A DNA stretch of 64,000 bases from Streptomyces sp. 11x1 (GTDB taxonomy: Bacteria; Actinomycetota; Actinomycetes; Streptomycetales; Streptomycetaceae), in contig NZ_CP122458.1 in NCBI RefSeq assembly GCF_032598905.1, forward strand, positions 1,364,001 to 1,428,000, given 5' to 3'. The notes beneath the pieces are model-generated. The model was not told the origin of the DNA. It saw only the letters and a list, made by a program, of their open reading frames with translations, and ran no database searches. The translations under genes were made by a program, and so were the position numbers. Position 1 is the stretch's first letter. Each line of letters starts with the position of its first letter. This document shows, one piece after another, positions 55,141-63,895 of this stretch.

Positions 55141-55761
55141 GTGGGCAGGGTGCGGTTGAGCGTGGCCGAGCGGCGTGCGGAGCTGCTCCGGGCCGCCATC
55201 GAACAGATCGAGGAGCGGGGCGTCGCGGCGGTACGGATCGCCGACGTGGCCGCCGTCCTCGGGGTGAGCAACGCCCTGGTCCTCTACCACTTCTCCACCA
55301 AGGAACGCCTGGTGGCCGAGGCCTTCCGCCATGCCGCCGAGGACGACCTGGCCCACCTCCGCAAGCTCCTGGGCCGCCGCACCACGGCCCTGCGCCGCCT
55401 GAGGGCGGCCGTCCGCTGGTACGCCCCCACCGGCCAGGCCAAGGGCTGGCGGCTGTGGATCGAGGGGTGGGCCGCGTCCCTGCGCGACCCCGCGCTGCGC
55501 GAGGTCACCCGCGATCTGGACCGCCAGTGGAAGGCGGCTCTCACCGAGGTCATCGAGGCGGGTGTGGCCGCCGAGGAGTTCCACTGCCCGGACCCCACGG
55601 CGTCCGCCCTTCGCCTCACCGCTCTCCTGGACGGCCTGGCGGTGCAGATGACCTCCTACGAAGGAGCCGTCTCCCGCACCAGGGCCCAGGAATGGGCCGA
55701 CCGGGCCCTGGCCCACGAACTGGGCCTGGACCCCGACTCATTGACGACGGCGCCCCGCTGA
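55141..55761 (+). CDS. TetR-family transcription regulator
   Basis: A 206-residue TetR-type regulator. The helix-turn-helix (VRIADVAAVLGVSNALVLYH) is at about residues 31-50, and the C-terminal domain resembles BetI-type regulators. The GTG start lies 68 bases after the amino-acid dehydrogenase, so both could be on one transcript. Targets are unknown. Confidence 0.88.
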   Translation: MGRVRLSVAERRAELLRAAIEQIEERGVAAVRIADVAAVLGVSNALVLYHFSTKERLVAEAFRHAAEDDLAHLRKLLGRRTTALRRLRAAVRWYAPTGQAKGWRLWIEGWAASLRDPALREVTRDLDRQWKAALTEVIEAGVAAEEFHCPDPTASALRLTALLDGLAVQMTSYEGAVSRTRAQEWADRALAHELGLDPDSLTTAPR

Positions 55762-55926
55762 ACACGGCGAACACCCGTGCCCCGCAAGGGGCCCGGGGAA
55801 CTGCGCGAGGAACCACAACGGACAGAACGCCGCCCACGGAGCCCGAAGGAACGTGCCGCACAGGGCTTCAACAGGTCGACCGAGAGCCATACTTGACCAT
55901 GAGGGGTCGGCCCGCGATGGCCCGGC

Positions 55927-56149
55927 ATGGGGAAAGGCTGCAATCCGGTGAGCGACAGCCGGGGCGTGAGGAAGGCCGAAGTGCGGCTCAAGTGGGACCC
56001 GAGTCCCCTGGAATCAGTCACCTCATCATCTCGACATCATCGCCACGACGTACTCGGCGGACGCGCCCCACGGGCGGCCGGTGTACGTCGTCCACTTCGA
56101 CAGCCGCTCACCGGACGGCTCCATCAACATGTCCCGGCACAGCCAGTGA
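55927..56149 (+). pseudogene. TerD-family tellurium-resistance-like gene fragment
   Basis: RGVRKAEVRLKWDPSPL is read in one frame from about 55965 to 56010. The next expected part, HLDIIATTYSADAPHGRPVY and then FDSRSPDGSINMSRHSQ, is in another frame and stops at TGA 56149. Both pieces are TerD-family segments, but the second half of the domain is missing and the frame is broken, so this is a remnant. Confidence 0.68.
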
Positions 56150-56275
56150 GGGGCCACACAGCGTTGCAGGCGCTGTCGGGCCGGGGCAGCCGTGGCCGGG
56201 GAGCGGCTGCGCCTTCAGGGCGGGACGGGCCCCGCTGCGGAAGGTCGGACCACCGCCCGGGGGCCGTGGGCGGGG

Positions 56276-56881
56276 TCAGCCCGCCAGTAGGGTCGTGAAC
56301 CGGGCCAGCCGGGCGCCCTGGAAGCGGGCGCAGGCCAGCGCCGTCTCGTCCGGGAGAATCGAGGGGAAGCCGGCGGGCCATGACGTTCCGTACGGGTTGC
56401 CGCCCGACGCGTAGACGGCGTCGTCCGTGTAGCCGAGCGGGACGATGACCGCGCCCCAGTGGTAGAAGACGTTGTTCAGGGACAGGATCGTCGACTCCTG
56501 GCCGCCATGCCGCTCCGCCGAGGAGACGAAGGCCGTCACCGGCTTGTCCGCCAGCTTCCCCTCCTGCCAGAGACTTCCGGCGGTGTCGATGAACTGCTTC
56601 AGCTGCGCCGCAGGAGCGCCGTACCGCGTAGGGGTGCCGAAGGCGTATCCGTCGGCCCACTCCAGATCGGCGAGCTCGGCCACCTCAACGGTCGACTCCG
56701 TCTCCCGGTGATGCGCCGCCCAGTCCGGATTCGCCGCGATCGCCTCGTCGGGCGCGAGTTCGGCGACCCTGCGCAGCCGCACCTCGGCACCGGACGACTC
56801 GGCGCCTTCGGCCACCGCTCGCGCGAGCCGATGCACGGACCCCGTCGCGCTGTAGTACACGACCAAGACATGAGCTGACAC
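56276..56881 (-). CDS. wrbA: NAD(P)H:quinone oxidoreductase, WrbA type
   Basis: A 201-residue flavodoxin-fold protein. The FMN phosphate loop is VVYYSATGSVHRLA (residues 7-20), and GTPTRYGAPAAQLKQFIDTAG and AFVSSAERHGGQE are typical WrbA segments. WrbA reduces quinones by two electrons, limiting semiquinone radicals. The GTG at 56881 is preceded by AGGAGGGG. It lies downstream of, and on the same strand as, the aldehyde dehydrogenase, 92 bases away. Confidence 0.9.
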   Translation of the reverse strand: MSAHVLVVYYSATGSVHRLARAVAEGAESSGAEVRLRRVAELAPDEAIAANPDWAAHHRETESTVEVAELADLEWADGYAFGTPTRYGAPAAQLKQFIDTAGSLWQEGKLADKPVTAFVSSAERHGGQESTILSLNNVFYHWGAVIVPLGYTDDAVYASGGNPYGTSWPAGFPSILPDETALACARFQGARLARFTTLLAG

Positions 56882-56973
56882 GGAGAACCCCTCCTGGAGG
56901 CAGTGGACGACCACAGGGCGGTCGACGGTGACAGGGCGGACGGTCAGGGGAAGGCGCGCGGAGGAGCGCGCTC

Positions 56974-58473
56974 TCACTTGTCGGGCGTGTACGAGAGGAC
57001 GGCCGTGACCGTCTTCTCCTCGGTGTTGGCCTCGATGCCGGCCCAGCCCAGTTCCCGCCCCTGGCCACTGAGCCGGGAACCGCCCCAGGGCACGCGGGGG
57101 TCGAGCGGCGCCCAGCCGTTGATCGCGACGGCACCCGCCTTCACCTGACGAGCGACCACATGGGCCCGGCTGACATCGGCGGTCCACAGGGTGGCGGCCA
57201 GCGCGTAGTCGCTGTCGTTGGCCATTGTGATCGCGTCGGACTCCGTGTCGAACGGGATCACGGCGCCCACGGGCCCGAAGATCTCCCTCCGGGCGATCAT
57301 CATGGCGTTGTCCACGTCGGCGAACAGGGTCGGCTCGACGAAGAAGCCCCTGGAGTGCGGCCGGCCGCCCCCGGTGATCAGGCGGGCGCCCTCGTCGACC
57401 CCGGCCGCGATGTACTCGGAGACCCTGCCCAGCTGCCGGGCGTTGATCAGCGCGCCCATCGTGGTGCCCTCGTCGAACGGGTCGCCGACCTTGGTGGCAC
57501 GGGCCCGCTCCACCAGGCGCTCCAGGAACTCGTCGTACACGGAACGAGCGACCAGGATGCGGCTGCCCGCGGCGCACACCTCGCCCTGGTTGGCGAAGAT
57601 GCCGACCGTCACCCCTTGCGCGGCCTCGTCGAGATCCGCGTCGGCAAAGACGATCTGGGGACTCTTTCCGCCGAGTTCCAGGGTCGTGCGCCGGAACCCC
57701 TTCGCGGCGGCCAGAGCCACCTTGTGTCCCGTCTCGGGGCTGCCGGTGAAGGAGATCTTGTCCACGCCGGGGTGGTCGATGAGCGCCTGCCCCGTCACCG
57801 CGCCGAGTCCGGGAAGGACGCTGAACGCCCCGGCCGGGAAGCCTGCCTCCTCGATCAGCGACGCGAGGAGGAGGGAGGTGAGGGGCGCGTCCTCCGGAGG
57901 CTTGAGGACGACGGCGCAGCCCGCGGCGAGCGCGGGCGCGATCTTCCACGCCCCGATCATCGTCGGTGAATTCCAGGGCGTGATGGCCGCGACGACCCCG
58001 ACCGGCTCGCGGACGGTGTAGCTGTGTGTGGGCCGTCCCATGTAGGAGGACGTCGGGACTGAGCGGCCCTCCACCTTGTCGGCCCAGCCGGCGAAGTACC
58101 GGAACGTCTGGATCGTCTGGGGGAGGTCGATCGCCCGCGGTTCGAAACCGGGCTTGCCGATGTCCAGCGACTCCAGCGTCGCGAACTCCTCGCTCCGGGC
58201 CTCGATCAGGTCGGCCAGGCGGTGCAGCAGGACCGCCCTGACGCTTCCTTCGGTCCTCCCCCACTCTCCCTCGTCCATCGCGGTCCGGGCGTGCGACACG
58301 GCCCGTTCCACTTCACGGGCCCCCGCCGCGGCCACGGTGGTGAGCCGGCGTTCGGTGACCGGGTCGATCACGTCGAAGGTTTCGGTGCTCTGACTGCTGT
58401 CCCATCGCCCGGCGAGGTAGGGCTCCGTGGGAACGGTGGTGACCAGCCGTTCGGCCTCTGCGCGCATGAGCAT
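56974..58473 (-). CDS. NAD(P)-dependent aldehyde dehydrogenase
   Basis: A 499-residue aldehyde dehydrogenase. ITPWNSPTMIGAWKIAPALA binds the cofactor region, the general base is Glu in LELGGKSP near residue 260, and the nucleophile is Cys in NQGEVCAAGSR near 294. The protein most resembles betaine/gamma-aminobutyraldehyde-type dehydrogenases. It sits next to an IclR regulator and near a copper amine oxidase and permease, so it may oxidise the aldehyde made from an amine. It is divergent from the IclR gene. Confidence 0.9.
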   Translation of the reverse strand: MLMRAEAERLVTTVPTEPYLAGRWDSSQSTETFDVIDPVTERRLTTVAAAGAREVERAVSHARTAMDEGEWGRTEGSVRAVLLHRLADLIEARSEEFATLESLDIGKPGFEPRAIDLPQTIQTFRYFAGWADKVEGRSVPTSSYMGRPTHSYTVREPVGVVAAITPWNSPTMIGAWKIAPALAAGCAVVLKPPEDAPLTSLLLASLIEEAGFPAGAFSVLPGLGAVTGQALIDHPGVDKISFTGSPETGHKVALAAAKGFRRTTLELGGKSPQIVFADADLDEAAQGVTVGIFANQGEVCAAGSRILVARSVYDEFLERLVERARATKVGDPFDEGTTMGALINARQLGRVSEYIAAGVDEGARLITGGGRPHSRGFFVEPTLFADVDNAMMIARREIFGPVGAVIPFDTESDAITMANDSDYALAATLWTADVSRAHVVARQVKAGAVAINGWAPLDPRVPWGGSRLSGQGRELGWAGIEANTEEKTVTAVLSYTPDK

Positions 58474-58496
58474 GTACGATTACCGTTCTATGAGGA

Positions 58497-58505
58497 CGAT
58501 ATTCG
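58497..58505. promoter_or_regulatory. CGATATTCG motif before the aldehyde dehydrogenase
   Basis: CGATATTCG lies 24 bases upstream of the aldehyde dehydrogenase start in the region shared with the divergent IclR gene. The same nine bases occur at 62840-62848 upstream of the permease. It is flanked by an inverted repeat CTATG...CATAG (58488-58514). Confidence 0.45.
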
Positions 58506-58613
58506 AAACCATAGGGAGAGGGTGACGCCGGGTCAAGGGGTCGGCGTCACCGAGCCGTTCCCGGCGCCGTGACATGATGTGCGGCACTCGGTAGCAGGAG
58601 GAGAGAGAAGATC

Positions 58614-59321
58614 GTGGCGGCGACCGGCGGGGAAACGTCCCTGACTCTTGACCGCGGGCTGACGGTGCTGTCGCTGCTCGCACGCAACGCCGACGGCCTC
58701 ACGGCGGCGGAGCTCGCCGAGCAGCTGACGATCGCCCGGGCGGCCGTCTACCGTCTTCTGCGCACTCTGGAGGCGCACAACCTCGTCGCCCGCCTCGGCA
58801 CCCGGTACATCCTCGGATTCGGTGTGGCCGAACTGGCCGGACAGCTCAAACCACGGCTGCAGGCCACCGTCCTGCCGATCCTGCGACGGCTCAGCGAGCA
58901 GACCAACAGCACGGCACTGCTGAGTGTCGCCGACGGCGACCAGGCCCTGATCCTGCTGACGGCGGAACCACCGAACTCGACCATGCACCTCGCCATGCGG
59001 GAGGGCGCCCGGCACGCCCTGACCGTCGGCGCGGACGGCATCGCCATCCTCGCCGGCCGGCCGGACTCCGAGGCGGACACCGAGCACGTCCGCGAGGCCC
59101 GCCGCCGGGGCTACGCGGTCAGCGTGGGCTCGATCCAGGAGGGCGCGATCGGCATCGCCGCCCCCATCCGGGTCTCGGACTGGTCGACGGCGAGCCTCGG
59201 AGTGGTGCAGCTCGGCCTCAAGCTCGTCGACGACCGGGTCCCGCATCTGGTGACGGAGGCGGCCGGGACCGCCGCGACGCAGCTGGTCGGCACAGCCGGC
59301 CCCGAGGCCGTCGGGCGCTGA
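58614..59321 (+). CDS. IclR-family transcription regulator
   Basis: A 235-residue IclR regulator. The N-terminal winged helix (LTAAELAEQLTIARAAVYRLLRTLE) is at about residues 30-54, followed by the effector domain. GGAGGAGAG precedes the GTG start. It is divergent from the aldehyde dehydrogenase and convergent with the amine oxidase, suggesting control of amine use. Confidence 0.9.
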   Translation: MAATGGETSLTLDRGLTVLSLLARNADGLTAAELAEQLTIARAAVYRLLRTLEAHNLVARLGTRYILGFGVAELAGQLKPRLQATVLPILRRLSEQTNSTALLSVADGDQALILLTAEPPNSTMHLAMREGARHALTVGADGIAILAGRPDSEADTEHVREARRRGYAVSVGSIQEGAIGIAAPIRVSDWSTASLGVVQLGLKLVDDRVPHLVTEAAGTAATQLVGTAGPEAVGR

Positions 59322-59348
59322 CACCCCCCGACCCCGCGGCCGCCCCGG

Positions 59349-61262
59349 TCAGTGGCAGTGCGTCCTCCCGTGCCCCGGCGGGGGCGGTACGTCCAGCGAG
59401 GGGTTGCGGTCGAAGAATCCGACCGGCTTCAGCGCGAATCCGACGTAGTCGCAGGGCATGATGGGCCAGTCCTCCGGGCGTGGCAGGTGCGAGGTGCCGA
59501 AGGTGTGCCACAACACCACGTCCGTGTCGACGAGATCACGCTCCTGCCGGATCCAGGTGCCGATGCCGTCACCGGGGTGCTGGTTGGGGTAGTCGCCGGC
59601 CGCGTGCAGTTCGTCCGGGCTGTACCGGGTCACCCACAGGTGCGCCCGCGCGAACTCGGCGCGCCGCGCCAGATCGCTCTCGGGGGCGGCCAGCAGGGTC
59701 GGCCCCACGAAGGGCACCAGCTTGTAGGCGACCGGCTCGTCGAAGCGGTTGCGTACGCCGGGGTTGGTGATCTTCCAGGTGCGTGCGGTGAACGGGTCGC
59801 ACATGCGGCGGCCGTCGCGTTCGTTGGTGATCTCGGTCCGGCGGGCGACGATCGCGTTTCCGTACGGGTTGTCCGGCCCCATCGGCAGACCCACCGCGTC
59901 GACCTCCACCACCGTGTTGCGTGGCCCGTCGACCTCCATGTCCAGGCGCATGTTGAACAGGTGCTGGTGGTTGGGCGCGTCCAGCTGGGGCGCCACGAGC
60001 GTGCCGTAGGCGGGTTTCTCGCCGGGGGCGACGGCCCGGGTCTGCACGATACCGGTCAGCTTGGCCTCGAACTGGATCGTCCCGTCGAGGTAGAAGTACC
60101 AGAAGAAGCCGTACTCGTAGTTGCCGATCGTGTGGATCGACGACACGACCAGCCGCCGGGAACGCCTGACCTCCGCCTGCGGGACGTAGCGGAAGTCCCA
60201 GTGCTTCCAGAGGATCCCGTAGTCCTCCTCGTGGAGGCAGATGGCGTTGGTGACGGTGTGCGCGGTGCCCGACTCGTCGGAGAGCACGGCGTCGAGATAC
60301 CGGATCTCGCCGAGGCAGTCGCAGCCGAGACTGAGCGAACCGACCGTCTTGCCCAGGCTGTACTCACCCGCGTCGAAGACGTTCCGGAAGAAGAAGTCGT
60401 CGCTGGTGTCGCCATAGGGCACCACCATCTCGCTGATGCCGGCCCGGTGCAGGATCGGGCGTCGGCGCCCGTCGTCCTGGTAGGAGACATCGCTGATGAC
60501 GAGCCCCTCCACCACGTCGATGTGGGCGTGCAGCCGCCACCGCTGCCACTCGATCACATGGCCGGACACCGTGAAGGAGGGGCCTTCGGGCTGGGTGATC
60601 TCGATGGGGCGGAGGTCGTCGCGCAACGGACCGACACTGGCCGGGTCGTAGTTCCCGCTCTCCGGCGGAAGCGGCAGCGGATCCCCCTCCTGGATGGCCG
60701 CCACCGAACGGGCGTCGCCGTCGATGACGAAGACGAGGTTCCCGACGGGCCTGGCGTAGCCGTTGTCCTCGGTGAAGTGGCGGACGTACGCGGTCGCCCG
60801 GATCACTCGTCGTCGTGCGTCCACCCCCTCGATCGGCAACGTGCCGGTCGACCAGGGGTCGAACTGCACCTGCGAGAGATCGTCGACACCGTGCCGTACC
60901 AGGGCCTCCACCGCGGCCTGGTCGTTCTTGATGATCTCGTCGAGTGCCATCAGCTCGTCGATCATGATGGGGGGCTGCCTGCCGGGGAGATGTTCCCAGG
61001 AGACCAGGCTGTCGTCGGTGAGATCGACCCGCGCCTCGAACATGGCGCCGGCCTCGGGGTCGTAGACGACGAGGAAGGCCACCCGGGGAATCGGCTGCGC
61101 GGGGTCGTACTCCCGTACCTGTTGCTTGTCGGGAAGGTCCAGCCGGATCAGCGGGAACCTGATCGCGGTCCGCTCCGCCTGAGCGGCGCGCACCACGCCG
61201 ACCGCCTGCTCCGTCTCCTTGGAGCTGAGCGGATCGTACGGGTGCGACGTCGTGGTGGTCAC
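59349..61262 (-). CDS. Copper amine oxidase (primary-amine oxidase)
   Basis: A 637-residue copper/topaquinone amine oxidase. The cofactor-forming tyrosine is Tyr382 in IGNYEYGFFWYF. A copper-ligand pair is in NHQHLFNMRLDME, and the region LGCDCLGEIRYLDAV matches the family. It oxidises a primary amine to an aldehyde, ammonia and hydrogen peroxide. The GTG at 61262 with AGGAGG seven bases upstream is the likely start; the frame to 61334 adds a Pro-rich leader overlapping the permease. No signal peptide is seen. Confidence 0.92.
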   Translation of the reverse strand: MTTTTSHPYDPLSSKETEQAVGVVRAAQAERTAIRFPLIRLDLPDKQQVREYDPAQPIPRVAFLVVYDPEAGAMFEARVDLTDDSLVSWEHLPGRQPPIMIDELMALDEIIKNDQAAVEALVRHGVDDLSQVQFDPWSTGTLPIEGVDARRRVIRATAYVRHFTEDNGYARPVGNLVFVIDGDARSVAAIQEGDPLPLPPESGNYDPASVGPLRDDLRPIEITQPEGPSFTVSGHVIEWQRWRLHAHIDVVEGLVISDVSYQDDGRRRPILHRAGISEMVVPYGDTSDDFFFRNVFDAGEYSLGKTVGSLSLGCDCLGEIRYLDAVLSDESGTAHTVTNAICLHEEDYGILWKHWDFRYVPQAEVRRSRRLVVSSIHTIGNYEYGFFWYFYLDGTIQFEAKLTGIVQTRAVAPGEKPAYGTLVAPQLDAPNHQHLFNMRLDMEVDGPRNTVVEVDAVGLPMGPDNPYGNAIVARRTEITNERDGRRMCDPFTARTWKITNPGVRNRFDEPVAYKLVPFVGPTLLAAPESDLARRAEFARAHLWVTRYSPDELHAAGDYPNQHPGDGIGTWIRQERDLVDTDVVLWHTFGTSHLPRPEDWPIMPCDYVGFALKPVGFFDRNPSLDVPPPPGHGRTHCH

Positions 61263-61330
61263 TGCCGTTCCTCCTGCCGGTCGGGGGGTTGGATGCGCGG
61301 GATGGGGCGGGGTGGCGGATGCGGGCGCCG

Positions 61331-62809
61331 TCATCCTGTGGTCACCTCACTCGATCTGCGCGCCGGCTCGTCGGCGACGCCTCCCTGCCGGGAGGACCTT
61401 CCGTGGATGAAGAAGGACCACACCGCGCCGAGTGCCACCCAGGCGAGAAGGGCCCAGGGAACGGTGTCGAGGGGGCTCTGCGCCTTGTAGACGGCGCCGA
61501 ACACCGCGCCTGCCGCCACCAGGGCCCCTACGCTGCCGGCGACGAGGAGCTTGGCACGGTTGACGTACGGCCACAGGCCCTTCACGCCGAGTGCGGCGAC
61601 GATCATGTACATGAGCGCGAGGCCGGTGCCGCCGAAGCCGGCCATCCAGGTGAACGCCGGCGACCACTGCGGTTGCAGGACACCGGGCTGAGCGGTCTCG
61701 CGCGGGAAGATGCCGTCGCCGACACGGACGGCGACGATGGCCACACAAGCGAACACACCCAACAGGGCGCAGCCCCATACGGGGGTGAGGAACCGGCGAT
61801 GCAACTTCGCCAGCTCCGAGGGCAGTCGGCCGCTGCGGGCCATGGAGAGCATCCCCCTGCTGGACGCGACGCCGACACCGATCGCCACCGCGAGGACGTC
61901 GAAGATGATCAGGATCCCCATGAAGGTCCCGAAGCCGTCGGACCCGTACTCCTTGCCGGAGGCCAGGGCCTCCAGCGGGAAGACGCTGTCCTTCCACGCC
62001 TGCGCGTCGAGGCCGAAGCCCAGAGCCTGCGCGTACGCCACGATCAGGTAGTAGACCCCGACGATGCTGATCGACCACATGACCGCGCGGGGCACGTGGC
62101 GCCTGGGGTTCTCGGTCTCCTCGGCCAGGTTGGCCGCCGACTCGAACCCGATGAACATGTTGATGCCGTAGAGCACGCCGTAGAGGAGGTCCAGACCTCC
62201 CACCGAGAACGGGTCGAAGGGTTCGACGGACAGGCCCTGGCTGCTGCCGCCGACCCGGAAGACGATGACCAGGGAGAACACAAGGACGACGACCATGGTG
62301 ACCAGGGCGAGGAAGAGCTGCGCCCGGATGGACACCTGGACGCCGACCACGAGAAGGGCGACGACGAGGGCGGCGTAGCCCAGCGACAGGGGCCACCACG
62401 GCACGTCGACGGAGAGCGAGTTGAGGAGCCAGGTCTGGGTGAGTCCGCCCAGCACGAGGAAGGTCGACGCCCCCAGCACCATCATGGCGCCGTAGTAGAG
62501 CCATCCGGCGACCACGCCGACGCGCGGGCCGGCGCTGTCGCTCACGTACTCGTAGAGCGAACCGCACAGATGGATCCGCTTCGCGTACTGGGCTATGACC
62601 CATCCGACTCCACAGATGCCGATGCCGGCGATGGCGATCGCGACGGGGGTGGCGACGCCGGCGCCGCGCCCAGTGGCCGACAGGCCGACGACCAGGGGCA
62701 GCAGGGCCGCGACCGAGAAGACCGGCCCCATGAAGCCGATGGATTGAGTGAGGACGCCGATCAGGGACAGGCGGCCGTGGGCCAGGGTGGTGCGATCAGG
62801 GCTTGTCAT
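61331..62809 (-). CDS. APC-family amino acid/amine permease
   Basis: A 492-residue membrane transporter with about 12 hydrophobic segments. The APC-family first segment (GVLTQSIGFMGPVFSVAALL) and the NMFIGFESAANLAEETENP segment near residue 215 are typical. It probably imports the amine for the oxidase encoded 68 bases downstream on the same strand. The ATG at 62809 is chosen; the long upstream extension is Arg/Pro-rich and antisense-like. Confidence 0.9.
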   Translation of the reverse strand: MTSPDRTTLAHGRLSLIGVLTQSIGFMGPVFSVAALLPLVVGLSATGRGAGVATPVAIAIAGIGICGVGWVIAQYAKRIHLCGSLYEYVSDSAGPRVGVVAGWLYYGAMMVLGASTFLVLGGLTQTWLLNSLSVDVPWWPLSLGYAALVVALLVVGVQVSIRAQLFLALVTMVVVLVFSLVIVFRVGGSSQGLSVEPFDPFSVGGLDLLYGVLYGINMFIGFESAANLAEETENPRRHVPRAVMWSISIVGVYYLIVAYAQALGFGLDAQAWKDSVFPLEALASGKEYGSDGFGTFMGILIIFDVLAVAIGVGVASSRGMLSMARSGRLPSELAKLHRRFLTPVWGCALLGVFACVAIVAVRVGDGIFPRETAQPGVLQPQWSPAFTWMAGFGGTGLALMYMIVAALGVKGLWPYVNRAKLLVAGSVGALVAAGAVFGAVYKAQSPLDTVPWALLAWVALGAVWSFFIHGRSSRQGGVADEPARRSSEVTTG

Positions 62810-62839
62810 CCCGATCAGCCTCCAGTTTTCACCACTGTG

Positions 62840-62861
62840 CGATATTCGTACATGCTGTACG
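62840..62861. promoter_or_regulatory. Operator candidates before the permease-amine oxidase operon
   Basis: CGATATTCG (62840-62848) overlaps a perfect palindrome CGTACATGCTGTACG (62847-62861), 31-52 bases upstream of the permease ATG. The first motif also occurs before the aldehyde dehydrogenase. Confidence 0.55.
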
Positions 62862-62991
62862 TTTGTTGGTAGCACATGGTGTGGTGGCTGGTGGTGGGTG
62901 TCAAGACCCGCCGGACGCAAAGGAGGCCGCCCCCACCGAACTGTTGCGACGGGGGCGGCCGTTGACCGAGAAGAAGGAGCCGGGCGGCGGC

Positions 62992-63780
62992 CTACCGCGA
63001 CCCGAGCAGGAACGCCCGGGCGGAGTGCGCGGCGGAGACCACGTCCGGCGTGGCCTCGTCGACGCGGTCCTGGCGGTGCGAGACGAACATGACGCAGGCG
63101 TCCAGCACGTCCCCTCCCCGGGCCAGCGGCGCCGCGACCGCGTGGGCACCCGGCTCGACCGCGCCATGACTCGTGACCCAGCCCCGGCGGCGCGCATCCC
63201 GTACCGCCTCCGGGTCGTCGTCGGCGGGGGCCCGTCCGGCGCGGATCGCACACGGCGCGGCCCCGCGGTCCAGCGGCTGACGGGAGCCCTTGCGGTAGGC
63301 GAGGTGGTAGTCGGCATTCCGAGGGACAGCCGTGGCTACGGCGACGACGCAGTCCGGTTCCGGGAAGAACAGGATCGCCGTACCGCCGTAGCGGTCGGCG
63401 AGTTGCTGCAGCAGCGGCTGGACGAACTCCGCGAGGGTGGGCCGGGAGGAGCCCGCGAGCGTATGGAGTTCCCCGCCGGGCACGTACGCGCCGTCCGCAC
63501 TCCTCGCCAGGAACCCCTCGACGGCCAGCGTGCCCGCGAGACGGTGGACGACGGTCCGGTGCAGCCCCGTCCGGGCGGCGATCTCGGCGACCGTCAGTCC
63601 GCGGGGCTGGTGGGCGACGGCCCGCAGGACGGCGAGACCCCGGACGAGCGTCTGCGACGGCGGCTGACTGGGCCGTTTGACCGCCTGCCCGCCCTCCTCG
63701 CTCCCGCCGTGCGCACTGCTTCCCGTGCCGCTCGCGGCCTCTGCCCGCACCCCGCGTACCACCTTCCCGGTTCCGCTCAC
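62992..63780 (-). CDS. IclR-family transcription regulator
   Basis: A 262-residue IclR regulator. After a non-conserved leader of about 40 residues, the winged helix (LTVAEIAARTGLHRTVVHRL) is at about residues 61-80, followed by an effector domain with AILFFPEPDCVVAVATAVP. I chose the GTG at 63780; an internal GTG nearer the helix is possible. It is divergent from the TPP enzyme at 63896, with paired operators between. Confidence 0.88.
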   Translation of the reverse strand: MSGTGKVVRGVRAEAASGTGSSAHGGSEEGGQAVKRPSQPPSQTLVRGLAVLRAVAHQPRGLTVAEIAARTGLHRTVVHRLAGTLAVEGFLARSADGAYVPGGELHTLAGSSRPTLAEFVQPLLQQLADRYGGTAILFFPEPDCVVAVATAVPRNADYHLAYRKGSRQPLDRGAAPCAIRAGRAPADDDPEAVRDARRRGWVTSHGAVEPGAHAVAAPLARGGDVLDACVMFVSHRQDRVDEATPDVVSAAHSARAFLLGSR

Positions 63781-63848
63781 ACGTTCAGCGTAGGCCACGG
63801 ATCCACCGGCCCCGGGGCTTGACGTCGGGGCCCTCCCCTGCCAATCCT

Positions 63849-63883
63849 GTGCATCATACGCACAGACGGTGCGCATAGTGCAC
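63849..63883. promoter_or_regulatory. Two IclR-type operators (GTGC-N7-GCAC)
   Basis: GTGCATCATACGCAC (63849-63863) and GTGCGCATAGTGCAC (63869-63883) both fit GTGC-N7-GCAC, with centres 20 bp apart. They lie between the divergent IclR gene and the TPP-enzyme gene, 13 bases before the latter's start. Confidence 0.8.
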
Positions 63884-63895
63884 GAAGGGAAGTCC

